DNA of 64,000 nt from Saussurea involucrata (Eukaryota; Streptophyta; Magnoliopsida; Asterales; Asteraceae): contig CM066324.1 in assembly GCA_033807775.1 (NCBI GenBank), positions 134,345,501 to 134,409,500 of the forward strand, given 5' to 3'. The notes beneath the pieces are model-generated. The model made no database searches. It was not told the origin of the DNA and saw nothing but the letters and a program-made list of their open reading frames with translations. Numbering within the stretch: position 1 is the first letter of the stretch; each line of letters opens with the position of its first letter. Below are positions 33,947 through 45,960 of this stretch, piece by piece. Both the position numbers and the translations under genes were made by a program.

Positions 33947-36900
33947 CTATGATTCTTGTTCGTTTGCATCCCCGTTCAACTCGTTCTTGGTGAAGAGATC
34001 CTCTTGGACAGGAACGTCTTTTAGCTGTTGTGCCGAAACAATAGCTTCAATCGCTCTTCTAGCTGCCAATTCTTTGTTTTCATCAACCGCCACATCTTTC
34101 TCCACGACCTTGGTGTCTTTGGATTCGTCTTTCGCATCTTCTTGCTTTGGGGGTGGGACAAAGAAGGGTATTTTACCCCTCTGCCAATCGTGTAGAACCA
34201 TCTTTGCAGCAGTCATCAGATCGGGTTCGCCTCCCTGAAAACACAAGCTTTTAGTAAAGAAGTTTTGGATAAATACCGATTACGGCCATTGGTTGGGTTC
34301 TGGTGAGAGGATAACATGAGAAGCGTGAGAATTGGTTATCAACCGTTGGATGACAAATTGACGCACATTAGAATGAGATGCAGCGGATCAATTTCCTTCC
34401 AAGACACAATTCATGGGAGGCCATTTGATTAAAAGTGATCAACGGTTCAGATCCATTTCTCACGCTTCTCAAATCTCAAGTTAAGCTCAACTTCTCACAC
34501 GATCCTTCGCCTCATGGCCATTTGCTGAAATCTAGCATACCTTTTGCTTGTATACATATCCATTTTAAGTTATGTTTGAAATCCAACCATTTGCGTTTAA
34601 ATCTATTTCACTTTCAAAAATTTCATGCCTTGTTTAACTCGTTTGTTAAAGAAAAAATGGCGACTATGTTCAGCTTATAGCAAGGACTACAGCTCAAAAT
34701 ATACAGATAATAAATTAGCAACAAAATCCATGTCAAGTTTGTGGGCTGTTTGGCCTGAATGGTTTGGTGCATGATGATTAAGTGGTCAGAATGAGTAACA
34801 GGCTCTTATGATATAGTGCAATATAAATCATGGTTGTTTGGTAATTGTTCAGAATGAAATTAGGGCCCAGGATACAAAATTGATGGTTTTAGAACCATTA
34901 AAAGGCCGACTTTTTTTGTCATACAAGATTCACCTCTAAGGGATTCGGACGTTGCCTCTTAATGGATTCGGACGTTGCCTCTTAATGGAACTATTAAGAA
35001 GTAAACAAACAGCCCCTAAGAAAGTACTAGACTAAAAAATCAAAATTTTGTAAGTGTATTTCTTCTTTGAGAATTGAGATGGACTAACAATCAGAAATCA
35101 GATGGCATTCTAACATTTTGTTTTTCATCTTAAATTTGCTTATTTACCTAACTTTTGCATGAATAACTTTCTGTGAAATGCATGGTGTTCAAATTATTTG
35201 CCTCATGCTTTTGCTATAGTACCCTGAAAAGACTGAACTAATGGAACTCAAAATAAATAATTACCCTCAGAAGTTTGCCCGATAACTTGCATAGCTGAAC
35301 CAGAAAGTCATTATCATCTTCCCTGTTATAGACAAGCAAATATAGTTAAATTATACTCCCTCCATCCCAAAATAAGTGTCTACATTACTATTTTTCTTTT
35401 CCCAAAATAAATGTCCACTTTCAAAAGTATCTGCTTTCTCATTACCCTTAATTATGTGATGGAGAAATTTTTCTATCTATAATTAAGAATAAAATTGTAC
35501 TTTGGTTAATTAAATTAGTAAAACATGGGAAATTCCCTGTTTGTAAGCATGCTAATCCTTTGAAGAAATGAGCATACCACTCTTTTATCTTGTATGCTCT
35601 TTCAAGGTGCTCTCTCTTGACACGTTTTAACACTTCACCAATGTGCTCCGTGGCATCGTGCAAATTTGTGACTCGCACCTGGGAAAAAATAAATAGATTT
35701 ATATTTAATTGGCAGAAAAAGGTCTCTAAGGAAAAATCTAAAAAGCAAGTTCCTAACATCAAAGATATAAAAAGAATGCATTAAGCCATGAAGTACCAAA
35801 GTAAGTTTCACATACCACGCCCTTTAAAACGATATCGGTTTCTGTATCCCTACTGCCATAAACAACACCAGGGCAGTCAATTAAGAATATCTTCTTTGTA
35901 AGTGTGATGTACTGCCAAACTTTAGTCTCTCCAGGAATTGGAGCAACCTTGCAAACCTTTGAAAAAAAAACAAAGGGGTTTAAAATTCAATGGAAAAAAC
36001 CATACATTACATAAGAAGCATGAGAAATGGTTATCAACCGTTGGATGAGAAATGGACACAAATTAAGACGAGATGCACCAGATCAATTCCCTTCTAAGGC
36101 GCAATTCATGGGAGAGCATTTGATTAAAAGTAAAATGAAGAACTTACGTTTTTTGTACGGAGCGTGTTAATTACTGATGACTTGCCAACATTGGGGTACC
36201 CCACAAATCCAACTGATATTGCTTGTTTGTCACTTTTTAAGCGTGAAAATTGTCTCAACACCGACAGAAGAGAATTCTATGAAGAGAACAAATTAACATG
36301 ATGGTGAGATTAAAATTGCATAAATAATGCATTTACATAAATGAGTAAATGATGTTATTAAGACCATAGTGTCCCTGTTGCATACCTTTCCATAAGACTT
36401 GTTAATACTGGCATGAAATGCTAGGGTAGGATATTCCCTAGATAATACCCTCAGCCATCCTTTTGTTACCCATGGAGGGGTCAAATCACACTGCACAAAT
36501 GTGGGCAGGTGAGTAAATAATCACTCGATTCAGGGAAACCAGGCAAGGGAGAGAGAAGAAACCTCAAAATTTCCAAATATAGCTTATAATTACCTTGTTT
36601 AACAATAGAATCATGTGTTTGTGTTTGCAATGCTCTTTCAAATGCTTCTCCAGATGATAGCATCTTGTGCCTTGGGGATCCCTAGCATCTAGTACCTGTA
36701 ATCAATAACATAAGTGCTTTAAATACATCCTTTTATTGTATTTGACCAATTTATTGTCCCAAAAGCAATAAAAAATAAAAAATGTAAATACATAAAAACT
36801 GATTACATAAACATTCCATCCAAATAAGCAATCTACTAGCACAACACTAACCTGGATAACAACATCCGAAGAGTCTATGACTTTGTAAAGCTCACCCCAT

Positions 36901-38254
36901 ATGCGCTTACTTTGACCCTTTTCAAACATTGTATGGCGAACCAGATCCCTAAATCCATCCTCATTTGTATCTGCCGGTCCATCACCACCATGTTTCTCTT
37001 CAAATGCATCTACAGTGTTGGCACAGTTAGCAACTCACTAGAGAAATTAAAATAAAAATAGAAAACAATAAGCCAAATTTGAAAAACAGAGGATAGTTTA
37101 TTCGCACTATAATTGAAACCGCATTTGCTTACTACACAGTCCAAAATAGGCAGCAGAACAAGTAAATAGTACTCCACTTCCTCAAAGCTATTAATGCCAT
37201 TTACCTTGGGAACCATCAGCCTTCTTGACAAGTGATTCGTAATCAGAGACCATTAGTTTCGGACGTTTCCTCTTTCCCTTTGGTCCAAATGCATCAGCAA
37301 ATGGCTCTGTATCAAGAAGGTGAACTCTTGCTTGCTTCATAATTACATGAAAGAAGCACCAACATTAGAACGGTATTTACAGATCACATCCTAAGTTGCA
37401 AATACAACTTCAATTCTTCCATTTTGTTTCTGTTGGCTTATGATTTACCTTCTGATGATCATTCAATAGCGACATAGGCAGTTTTCTCTCCTTCAGAATA
37501 ACATTATAGTTACTTGAGAGTCGACTTTGTAGCTCTTCACGGAAGAATTCAAGCTCTTTCTGATTTACAACTCTAGTGTTACCTGCAATGTTGAGTGGAA
37601 ACAGATTAGTATTGGAAATATCAACTTTCAAGTTGAAAAGTGGGTCTAATTTTTTGGGAGCAGATAAAGTAGCTCAAACTTGGGGGTGTTTAGGATTGCT
37701 TATTTAAAACAACTTATGTGGTGGCAAATAGGAGTTTTATAGAAAGTGTTTGGATTAGCTTGTTGTGGTAGTAAAACGTAGTAAGCTAATAAGTTGTTAT
37801 ACAGGGGTGATTGCTTATACATGTAAAATAACCAAAAAAGTCATAAGTTGTTTCAAATAAGTTGATAATTCAGGACTAACTTATTAAAAACGAATCATAA
37901 AAAGTCATAGGCAGTTTTTCTTTTTCCGAATCCAAACACTAGAAATAACTTATCCGCAGTGACAAAATGAAATAAGCAGATAAGTCGCGGAAAACAAAAG
38001 CACTACGTACCGAACCAGCGGCGATCAGGTTGAATACGAGTAGATGGCAACTCCTTAGATTGCAACTCGTGTTTGAGGATTGTTCCTTTAGCATCACGCT
38101 TCGGCCTAGTCTTGTACATCTTAAGACGACGAACGGTAGCGGCGGTACGGGCGGTGCCACCGCTTTTGTTCTTGTGGCCTGCATCTCTGTTGACATCGAG
38201 AGAATGCTTTGGCTTTCCGGACACGTTCACCGACCTCTCTTTCTTCATCACCAT
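33947..38254 (-). CDS. NUG2: Nucleolar GTP-binding protein 2 (NOG2/NUG2)
   Basis: Eleven exons on the minus strand, all in phase: 38254-38011, 37582-37449, 37334-37205, 37009-36852, 36695-36594, 36490-36386, 36276-36148, 35956-35816, 35678-35578, 35322-35265, 34234-33947; 529 residues, near the family's normal length. It is a circularly permuted GTPase: NKCD (G4, 255-258) and FHASI (281-285) come before the P-loop GYPNVGKS (317-324) and DCPG (G3, 361-364). NOG2 works in 60S ribosomal subunit maturation and export. The N-terminus KKERSVNVSGKPKHSLDVNR and an acidic/basic C-terminal tail match the family. A 5' UTR intron is likely (about 38456-38264), ending just before the ATG. The introns hold MITEs at 34291, 34743, 36014 and 37682. 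Confidence 0.95.
34291..34512 (+). mobile_element. GTGAGAAG-family MITE, copy 4
   Basis: Lies in NOG2 intron 10. Left ggttgggttctggtgag, right cacacgatccttcgcct. It is not in a (TA)n tract; instead GGCCATT stands directly left (34284-34290) and three bases after the right tip. Confidence 0.85.
34743..35016. mobile_element. MITE, GGGCTGTTTG ends, in NOG2 intron 10
   Basis: GGGCTGTTTGGCC at the left faces aaacaaacagcccc at the right. It contains a perfect tandem copy of ggattcggacgttgcctctt (about 34940-34985). A related piece is in the LRR gene at about 59225-59400. Confidence 0.6.
36014..36132 (+). mobile_element. GTGAGAAG-family MITE fragment in NOG2 intron 7
   Basis: Central part only: agaagcatgagaaatgg, then gttatcaaccgttggatgag, then gcgcaattcatgggagagc. 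Both tips are missing. It ends about 15 bases before exon 7. Confidence 0.75.
37682..37940. mobile_element. MITE in NOG2 intron 1
   Basis: gggggtgtttaggattgctta at the left pairs with ttccgaatccaaacact at the right; inner ataagttgttttaaataag-like repeats. Target duplication unclear. Confidence 0.5.
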
Positions 38255-38814
38255 TTTTACCTGCCGATAAAACGTCGAATCAATCAAAATCTTCTCAATA
38301 ACCGCTGCTACGACAAAATTCCCAATCAATGCTGCTAAATGGATCGTCGAGTAGAATCAGAGGCACGTACAGGGTAGGGATGAAACTCAAAGGCTCGTTC
38401 AAAACGAAGATACAAAACCCTAAGACTGGAATCGAAGGTTAGAGGTAGAAAACACTTACTTGATTTGATGATGTTGAGATCTCGCCAATCGAAATTGAGA
38501 AGCAAATTGAGACCAAACCCCACTGCCACCACCACTCCGCTGAGCTCAAGTTGAATCACAGTCGCTGTGGATTAGGGCGTGCAGAGGATACCTAAATATC
38601 CAAATCTGCAAAATGGGAGGTCGAGACCGACGACGGCACAGCAAAAAATGGTTTATAGGGTTTTGAGGGATGCTTTCTTGTTGAGTGATTTACAAATATA
38701 GTCCCTTGATTATTATTTATCGTCATTTTTAGTCTAAACTCAAAAATAAGATGAGGTGTACCAAATTTGACATCAAAATTAGTGTATTATTCATTCGCAT
38801 CAAATTTTACACTA

Positions 38815-39985
38815 ATAAAAAGGTTTGGTATTGTCTCCATCTTCATGATTCAACGTGTTCACCATAACATGGGAATTTGTTTCAAAAATAACATTCTCAT
38901 GTTCCATGGTCATGTTAAACGATAAAGCCTCAAGCATGGCTAACGCTTCACACTACTTACTCTCAGTGCATCCTTGAGGTTGAATCATCTTGTAAGAAAC
39001 TATACCTTCCTCCCTGTCTCAACACCATACCAGCCCCTATTGTGCCTTTATCAGTGAAATTTGTTTCATCACAATTGCACTTCAAGAAAGGATTTGGATG
39101 TGGGTGTCGTGTGTCACACCTCATAACTTATGTCTAGCGTTGCTTATTCGGGATCTTTCTTGACTATACTCATTCCTCAACTGATTACACTCCTTGGGAA
39201 CACAACCACTTGAGGTGCCTTCAAGATCTGGTACCATACTCGTTGATTTATTTCATTCCAAAATTTTAGAGAATGACCGTTACCCTATCTCTCACTCGAT
39301 CAACGCATTTCCCAGTCGCCTTGAACATCCATTCCCGAACAATGTAGAAGTCGTTGCAACATTTTTTTACCATCGTTAGGGGTCTGTCATATCTCCAACA
39401 ACTCTGAGTGATGGTGCATGTAAGAAATAAGCGCCAAACGTCTTCCCGACCATCTGCACAACAACCGCAACTAGTACGACCACCCATACCTCGTTTATGC
39501 AATGCATCCCTTGTTGGTAGAACTTCCATTGTCACTTGGCATACAAACATCTTGATTTTCAGAGGCAAATTTAAGAACCATAGGCTCTTCCACTCCTCAA
39601 CTTCATGGAGGTGTGTTTTATTCATAAATGTTTCTCATCACTATCCGATATAAGTTGTGTACTCCTCGTGCTTACTAAAATTCCATATATGCACGTGGCC
39701 ATACAATATCTTCGCCATGATGGGATCCTGGCATCCTACCTATAGCTGTGACATCACTGTGCATGAAAAGTCCTCTTAACTTTTCTTCATTCCAAAGGTT
39801 TCATCCTGACATCATCAACCCATTTACTGCCAATCTCCCAAGTTCTTCATCTCTGAGTGTCTCGATATACATAATATCGTCTTTTCTCATCCATGGTTCA
39901 TCCCAAACATCAATGGTTGTGTCGTTCCTCACTCTCCATCAATATCCACGCCTCACCACCGTTCGCGAAGTCCAAATGCCACGAT
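38815..39985 (-). pseudogene. LINE remnant: zinc-binding RT tail and RNase H region
   Basis: Read on the minus strand, 39985 to about 39880 gives RNDTTIDVWDEPW, like the WRIGNG-W-DPW motif after plant LINE reverse transcriptases. 39625-39266 gives the zf-RVT domain (WKSLWFLNLPLKIKMFVCQV, CGCCADGREDVWRLF) and WNEINQRVWYQI. About 39060-38820 gives RNase H-like pieces (KCNCDETNFTDKGTIGAGMV, CEALAMLEALSFN). Several frameshifts and stops separate them. The reverse transcriptase core is absent, so this is a 5'-truncated, dead copy. It lies upstream of the divergent NOG2 5' end. Confidence 0.8.
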
Positions 39986-41155
39986 ATATAACTCGGATTA
40001 TCGCGCAAATTCGAGTTTAAAAATCCCCCAAGTTGAAAATATTTAAATTATAAGAGTTTTGTAACTAAGTTATTTGATTTGAAAAATAACTTTCCGCCTT
40101 GTTTTCCTAGCATGGCCGGAATAAAACCCTAGAAGTCCTTAAATCCAATATCACCGTGCACAATTTTTCTCACATCATCTATGAAATCCTTTCCGCCACT
40201 CGTCTTCGTACCCTAGAAGGGCTTTATCAAAATAATTTGACAAATGACAAATTCTATTTTTTTCAAATAAAGATACCCCTCCCTTCGTCCGAAAATAAAT
40301 AAATGTTTCACTATTTTAGTTTCTCCTAAAGTAAGTGTAAACTTTCAAAAGTAAATTGCTTATTTTCTCATTATACCCTTAATTATGTGATGCAGAAAAT
40401 TTGTTTCTATAATTAACGGTAAAATTATACTTTAATTAATTAAAAAGTATTATCTTTTTTGGACATTACCTATACTAAGGACCCGGTTGAGTGCAACCGA
40501 TTTTAGGTTAATATGAACCGTATAAACTCATTCCAACTTTCAATCTGGACCGTTTAAATTCAATAAGCCCTTTCATTCAGCCATCTTAATCGTCCCTCTC
40601 CAACTTCTCCCTTCAAACCGTTCTCTCCCTCAACCGGCCTCCTCCGTGTTCCGCCACGCCCTCATCGCCTTCAACCTCCAACTCCCTATTTTTCTCACAC
40701 GAACTCTCCCACGTCTACCCTCAAATACGATGGAAATTCGTATATAAACCTTCAGTAAATCTGCAAATTAAATCAATTTCTACATCAAATCGACTGTGTG
40801 AAGGAGACGCATCCATATAGGAACTTCACGGCGGTGGGAAGAAGACGCATCCATACGAAGCTACAAATCAATTTTCACCAGGTTCGATCATTGTCTGTTG
40901 TTAGATTTCTCTATTCTTCATCTTCTAACTGGTTCGATTATCTGGTTCGTTTTCATCCTACTGCTTCCATTTCATTCTTCATTTTCGATTTCAGGTTCCA
41001 TCTTTTAAAGATGTATGAACTATAACCACTTCTCAGAAACCGGTCCTAAACCCCGTCCTTAGAACCCTCAATTTAGCGCGGGAGATCGATCATCATCGGG
41101 CGTCAAGTGAGGAAGATGCTGAACCAGGGTCTGAAAAGTTCACAAGGGCCCAAAC
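39986..41155. other. Intergenic; start of the gene-fragment region
   Basis: Contains a decayed MITE of the CTCCCTCCGTCC type (about 40285-40460) and CT-rich leader-like sequence (40570-41010). No complete gene. The short frame at 40798-41025 is not recognised. Confidence 0.5.
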
Positions 41156-41158
41156 AAA

Positions 41159-41267
41159 TTGCCAGAGTACATGAAGGATAACGAGTTCATTTTGAATCAT
41201 TACAGACTTAATTGGCCTCTGAAACAAGCCTTTTTCAGCTTATTTCAATGGCACAACGAAACCCATA
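41159..41267 (+). pseudogene. Fragment of heptahelical (adiponectin-receptor-like) protein
   Basis: Translates LPEYMKDNEFILNHYRLNWP, then LKQAFFSLFQWHNETHK. This is the cytosolic segment before the first membrane helix of plant HHP proteins (PAQR family), normally followed by NIWTHLIGF. Here it breaks off at once into unrelated sequence, and none of the seven helices is present. Confidence 0.8.
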
Positions 41268-41494
41268 AACGTATGGACGGAAGTACTCTCTCTCTCTCTC
41301 TCTCAATAGTGTTAATTGAACTGTTAGGAAGAATATTTGGCATATCAAATGTTAATGGTCTATGTTTTTATCTTTCATCGTTTTCAGATACCCGAAAGGT
41401 AATGATCGATAATTGAATGGGTTTTTTGTTGTAGACCAAGTGTTTGTTGTTTTGTCTGTGTGAACATTGTAGATGGATTTGTGTGTTTTTTAGG

Positions 41495-41688
41495 TACCAC
41501 TACCAGAGTCGATCCAACTGCATCTACTGGAGATGTAAGTATATAAAAGTTCTTCTTGATACATGTATTATTTAAGTTATGAAAAGGATACCGATTAACT
41601 TTGCTTACAGGTATCTAGTGTTGGAGTCCATTCAAAAATATCTTTGGCCCAGACTGTGCAAGCTGGATCAGTTGACATTGTAAGTAAC
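41495..41688 (+). pseudogene. Two exon-like pieces of unknown origin
   Basis: One piece, after an acceptor at about 41493, reads TTTRVDPTASTGD before GTAAGT. The next, after an AG at 41612, reads VSSVGVHSKISLAQTVQAGS and VDI before GTAAGT at 41681. The frames join and the splice sites look real. I do not recognise the source gene; it may belong with the kinesin fragment downstream. Confidence 0.4.
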
Positions 41689-42124
41689 ACTTATCCCAAG
41701 AACTATACATAGGCTTCCCACAAAATAAAAAGATGGAATACAAGAACTATTCTTGTATTTTTATTCAATACAAGTGTTTTTGAAAATTTAAAGATGCTGG
41801 ATTTACCGACTAATATGTGGTTCTTTGACAGATATGAGCTACACTACCAAATGATTACATTTGGAAAGGTATGTCACTGCTTACTACTGGATTCCTAGAG
41901 TACTTGGCTTAAAAAGGAGAATAGTGATTTACTGATTACATAAAAAATAAATGAAGTGATTCAGTCATGGATAGAAGCTCAAATATTTTTGACCCGAGAA
42001 AAGCCAAAGGATTTGGTGTTACTGTTGATCAGGTGATAATAAGTTGGTTTCAAATTAGATCCTTTAACTATGGATACCTTATTATAACATATTCTTAGTC
42101 TAATGTTTTCTGTTCACTTTTTAG

Positions 42125-43024
42125 GAAGAGTATAGAAAACTGGGAGTGCTCGCATTCGATATGGAGACAACTATTGGTTCTCTAGAAGAAAAATTAGCAG
42201 CCACTAATTATGAAAAAGAGCAGGCAGTGATGAGTTCTGAGAGACTCGTCCAAGAAGTACAAGACTTGTCTGACAAATTAAACTTTTCAAACTCAGAACT
42301 GCAAAAATTAGAGGATCTGGTTAGTTTTACCTGTTGATCTCTAAATCATCAGCTTAAAATGCAACTTGGATATTTTTTAAATTCAACTTCTTTCTATCAG
42401 CAGAATTTTCAAAAACCATGATTTTATTATTATTGTTTCAGAGGGTGAACTTGGAAGAGGCAGCAATACATAATCAGAACGCGGAAAACTCTATTAGTAG
42501 GTTGGTGGAGGAAAAGGAAGAAATGGCTATGGTACTGACTATTGAGTTAACAAATATGTTTATTTTATTATTTATTTGACTTCAGAATCGTGTTTTCTTC
42601 TACCACATGCAGCAACTTACCGATGCTCTTCTGGCAATTGAGGAGGAAAGAGCTATATGGTCTACCACGGAAAAAACTTCAATCGAAGTCATTGAAAATA
42701 AATCAAAGTTGTATAGTGTTGAGATTGCTTTGTTAACAGATACATTGTCAGAGGTAAATGCCAACTTTTGTATCTTTATATATTATGGATAGTTTATATA
42801 TTACATCTCATTTTGCTTTAGAGAAAGGTACCGTTATGTTTTAAACCTAATAATAATAATACTAATAATAATAAGCAAATATTATTGAACCATTTATTCA
42901 ATGGAATGGTTTCATCGATCCTAATTTTCGGTATCTCAACTTGATAATGTGTGTATTGCTTTAAGGTGAGGAATGAACTGGAGGCCTGTAGAGAAGAATG
43001 TGAGACCATCAAACAAAAACTGGC
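42125..43024 (+). pseudogene. Fragment of CENP-E-like kinesin (KIN-7O type)
   Basis: Four exon-like pieces with good splice sites: 42125-42319, 42442-42531, 42613-42753 and 42966-about 43024. Together they encode coiled-coil (AFDMETTIGSLEEKLAATNY, LSDKLNFSNSELQKLEDL, LTDALLAIEEERAIWSTTEK, VRNELEACREECETIKQKLA). This matches my memory of the stalk of plant CENP-E-related kinesins. The motor domain is absent. The last piece is cut by a GTGAGAAG-family MITE at 43025. Because introns are kept, it derives from genomic DNA and not from mRNA. Confidence 0.7.
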
Positions 43025-43128
43025 TATCTCGGTGCATCTCATCCTAATGTTAGTCCATTTCTCATCCAACGGTTGATAACCACTTCTCACGCTTCTCACC
43101 AAATTTGGCACTTCTCACCGTAACCCAA

Positions 43129-43130
<2 letters not shown>
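43025..43130 (-). mobile_element. GTGAGAAG-family MITE fragment (variant of copy 3)
   Basis: Begins inside the kinesin-derived exon (aaactggc, then tatctcggtgcatctc) and ends caccgtaacccaacc, followed by a 40-base (TA)n tract (43131-43171). It shares the aaatttggcacttctcacc end of the 21895 copy. Confidence 0.75.
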
Positions 43131-43175
<45 letters not shown>

Positions 43176-43256
43176 GCTGAATTCTGTATATTGATTATAG
43201 GACAGGGTGTTTGATGTTTTGGTTAATAATATTTGTGAGATTGGATAATGTTTCAG

Positions 43257-43331
43257 GCTGTTCGTAAACTGAATGAGGCTAAGAAGCTTGAATCAAGCGC
43301 TTATGACAATGCTGATTTTGGGGAAGAGTAA
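43257..43331 (+). pseudogene. Terminal exon-like piece, source unknown
   Basis: After TTTCAG the frame reads AVRKLNEAKKLESSAYDNAD, FGEE, then TAA. It could be the terminal exon of a chimeric transcript starting in the kinesin pieces. No family recognised. Confidence 0.4.
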
Positions 43332-43427
43332 CAAAGGTATCTTATTATCCATGTACACTATAAGGATACTATTGTTTACTTGTCGTGTAAAAGATTCAAT
43401 TGCCCCCTTTTCAATTTATTCAATCTG

Positions 43428-43502
43428 ATTGTGTCGGCAACACATGACAAATCAATTAAGCTCTGGAACACTCTCGGTGGGTGCAAATACACAATCCAAG
43501 AA
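43428..43502 (+). pseudogene. RACK1 WD40 fragment
   Basis: Encodes IVSATHDKSIKLWNTLGGCK, then YTIQE. RACK1 proteins carry SxxxDxTIKLWNTLGECKYTIQE at this place, so this is one blade of the beta-propeller. It lacks the rest of the protein. Confidence 0.75.
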
Positions 43503-44710
43503 TGTTACCTAGATAAGGTAATTGAGGGTGGTAACTCTTGCATGTTTAGATTCATTCAATAAAATTGATATTGGACTTGGAAATATATTAGTAAAATGTG
43601 TTTACATACTATGGATTGAGTTATGGTGAGAAGGGTGAGAAGGCATCTTCACCCTTGTATCAATCTTAATTGAAAGATCTAACATCAGGTCCGGTTTGCT
43701 TCAGAAACTGCCCTGAACTGACCTGAATTTTCTCCCCACTCCCCTATTACACTTCGCTGCTTATCATCTTCAGTGTATAAAGACCGATTGATCAATCCAT
43801 CTATTGATTCATCATCTTCATCAAAAACCATCTAAATTAGTTTTTCTTCTTATAAAAGGGTGAGTTTATGTTATTGATTGCTTTTGGGATTTAGGTTAAT
43901 CGTTAGTTTCTAACAGATCGGTGTTAATTTTTGCTTTTACGTATTTGTTGATGTAGAAGATTTGGTCTAAAGCACAAGTGGGTATTGGATGCAATCGCAG
44001 TGCGTTCCAACCCTTTTCGATGTTTCCATTAAAATGCCTGCTTTCTTCCCCATTTTCTCCTCCAAAATCGATCCAAGAGACGTCATTTTCTTCTCGGTAT
44101 TCTCTCCCTAATCATGAGCCTCTTCTTTTCTCTCTAACACACACACTGGGTGGACGGAGCTTTTATCTGGTGTTCTTATGGCAGGTCGATGATTAAGCAG
44201 GTTAGTAGGAACAGAAAAATCTATGGTATTATTTGGAGTCTGCTCTTTATAATTAGGCAATTAGGCCTGCTTTGCAAAATTGTTCTTCTTCTCAAACATG
44301 AATCCGTCAATGATGAAAAAACATTTAAAGCGGATGAAGAGGTGGTTCAGGGCCTACAACACATTCGTTTATGTGATACCCATCTGTTGCCCTCAATTTC
44401 TCTCTCAAGGTAACCCCTCTTTTTTGAATTCTCATTTCTTTCTATCTATGTTCCTTTTTCGCACATGTTTTTCTGCTCATTTAGTATTCTGCAGGTTAGT
44501 AATTCAGTTGATATATTATTGCATATGGACTCTTCTTTTGAGTATGTTCTGGATGTTTTGTTTGCAATTCAGTTGTGGGCATCATATGTAAGTAATTGTG
44601 AGTAATGTTGATTAGGGAGTATTATTGTATCATTTGTGATTTATCTTGCTATCAGTTGGGCAAGTCCTAGAAACATAATACACAACACCTATATGTATAA
44701 TTATCTGCAG
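43503..44710. other. Unassigned DNA between gene fragments
   Basis: Contains leader-like CT-rich stretches (43730-43860, 44040-44140) and short frames at 43978-44196, 44150-44413 and 44280-44591 that I do not recognise. A GTGAGAAGGGTGAGAAGG stretch at about 43627 may be a MITE tip. It could hold further captured pieces. Confidence 0.4.
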
Positions 44711-44842
44711 GTCCCATTTTGTCCAATGGTCGGGTCGGAAGTCTACTCATTAGAAGTCAAGAAAACTGAGGTATTGATGGAGAATTTCAGGAGGGCTATT
44801 GGTCTACATATCAAGGAAAATAAGGAGGTTTATGAAGGAGAA
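44711..44842 (+). pseudogene. RuvB-like 1 (TIP49a) exon fragment
   Basis: Encodes VPFCPMVGSEVYSLEVKKTE, then VLMENFRRAIGLHIKENKEV and YEGE. This is the segment just after the Walker A region of RuvBL1 AAA+ ATPases. It has an acceptor (CTGCAG) on its left and a donor (GAA|GTAAGA) on its right, so it is one genomic exon with flanking intron. Walker A, Walker B and the rest are missing. Confidence 0.85.
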
Positions 44843-45296
44843 GTAAGAACCGAATATCAACCGCTGTTTTTATATGTTAAAGTTGATTCAGCTTGATGGC
44901 TGAATGTGGTGGGACTACTGTTATAATTGGGCTTTTTGTTCCAGACTTCTTATTTTGATTGATCTATGGTTTCTACTCCAATTTTTTATGCTTTCGTAGT
45001 CTTTTGGATCAGAGTTAGACTTTTGTTTCCCGGTTGTTACAAACTTTGATTTCTATTTTTTGTTCAACCCTGTTTGGACTTTTGTTTGCCATTGTTCTTA
45101 TGTTGGATTTAAAAACACCATTCGCGAATGTTGAAATAATTGACCAATCTATGATGTTTCCTTGTCTTTTGGTTTCTGGAGATGCCTACTAGGTTAATAG
45201 TTCAAAGTTTCATGAGAGATATCACCCAACTTTGTTTTTACATTTACTAGAATTTTACGTCATGTTGTATCTTAGGTAGAATTATCATATTGGTTA

Positions 45297-45790
45297 GAGT
45301 GAATTGCATTTTTGGTCCTTGTGGTTATAGTATTTCTTTGAAAGAGGGACCTAAACTTCAGTATCTCAAGAAGTGGTCCCTCAGTTTTCAATTTTGCTCC
45401 AAAATCAGGACCTCCTCTCTAACACCGTTTATTTCCACCGTTAGTGCCAGGGGTAGATTCGTCATTTCACCTTTCAGGTCCCTCTTTTAAAGAAACCATA
45501 TAACCATAGGTACCAAAAATGCAATTCACTATTTAGTCTATTTTGATTTTAAAGTTACATTTTATACCCCTGTAATTATTCACTTAGTTTACTTTATATC
45601 CTTTACTTTTTTAATTTTAATTTTACACTTTTATTATATTAACACACATAATCCTATATTAATTCAAATACGTTTTCATTTTAACAAGTTACACCATTGT
45701 ACTCGTCTCTTCGATACCTTCGAAATGAGCAAAATATTGAATATTTTTGGATTTATTTATTTTATTATATTACGTTTTAACATATCATAT
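45297..45790 (+). repeat. Left inverted arm of the MULE
   Basis: Pairs with the complement of about 50990-51270 plus 52206-52413. The outer 235 bases (to about 45531) are themselves bounded by GTGAATTGCATTTTTGG and its complement, so the arm contains a smaller palindromic unit. Confidence 0.85.
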
Positions 45791-45960
45791 TAACATACAT
45801 AATTACGTTAAAATATGTTAAGGAGTTCGACGAGACGATTATAATTGTGTAACTTGTTGAAATTAAAAAGTATTTTTTAACGTATTCATACCCTATTTAA
45901 TTTATCGTACATCTCTTATTCTTTTCAATTTTGTTTTACACTCTTATCACATTAACATAA

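Noticed and set aside
40470..45290. A Helitron enclosing the gene fragments
   Set aside because: cctatactaaggaccc at about 40478 resembles a 5' end, but no hairpin plus CTAG/CTAA end was found on the right, so no borders are claimed.
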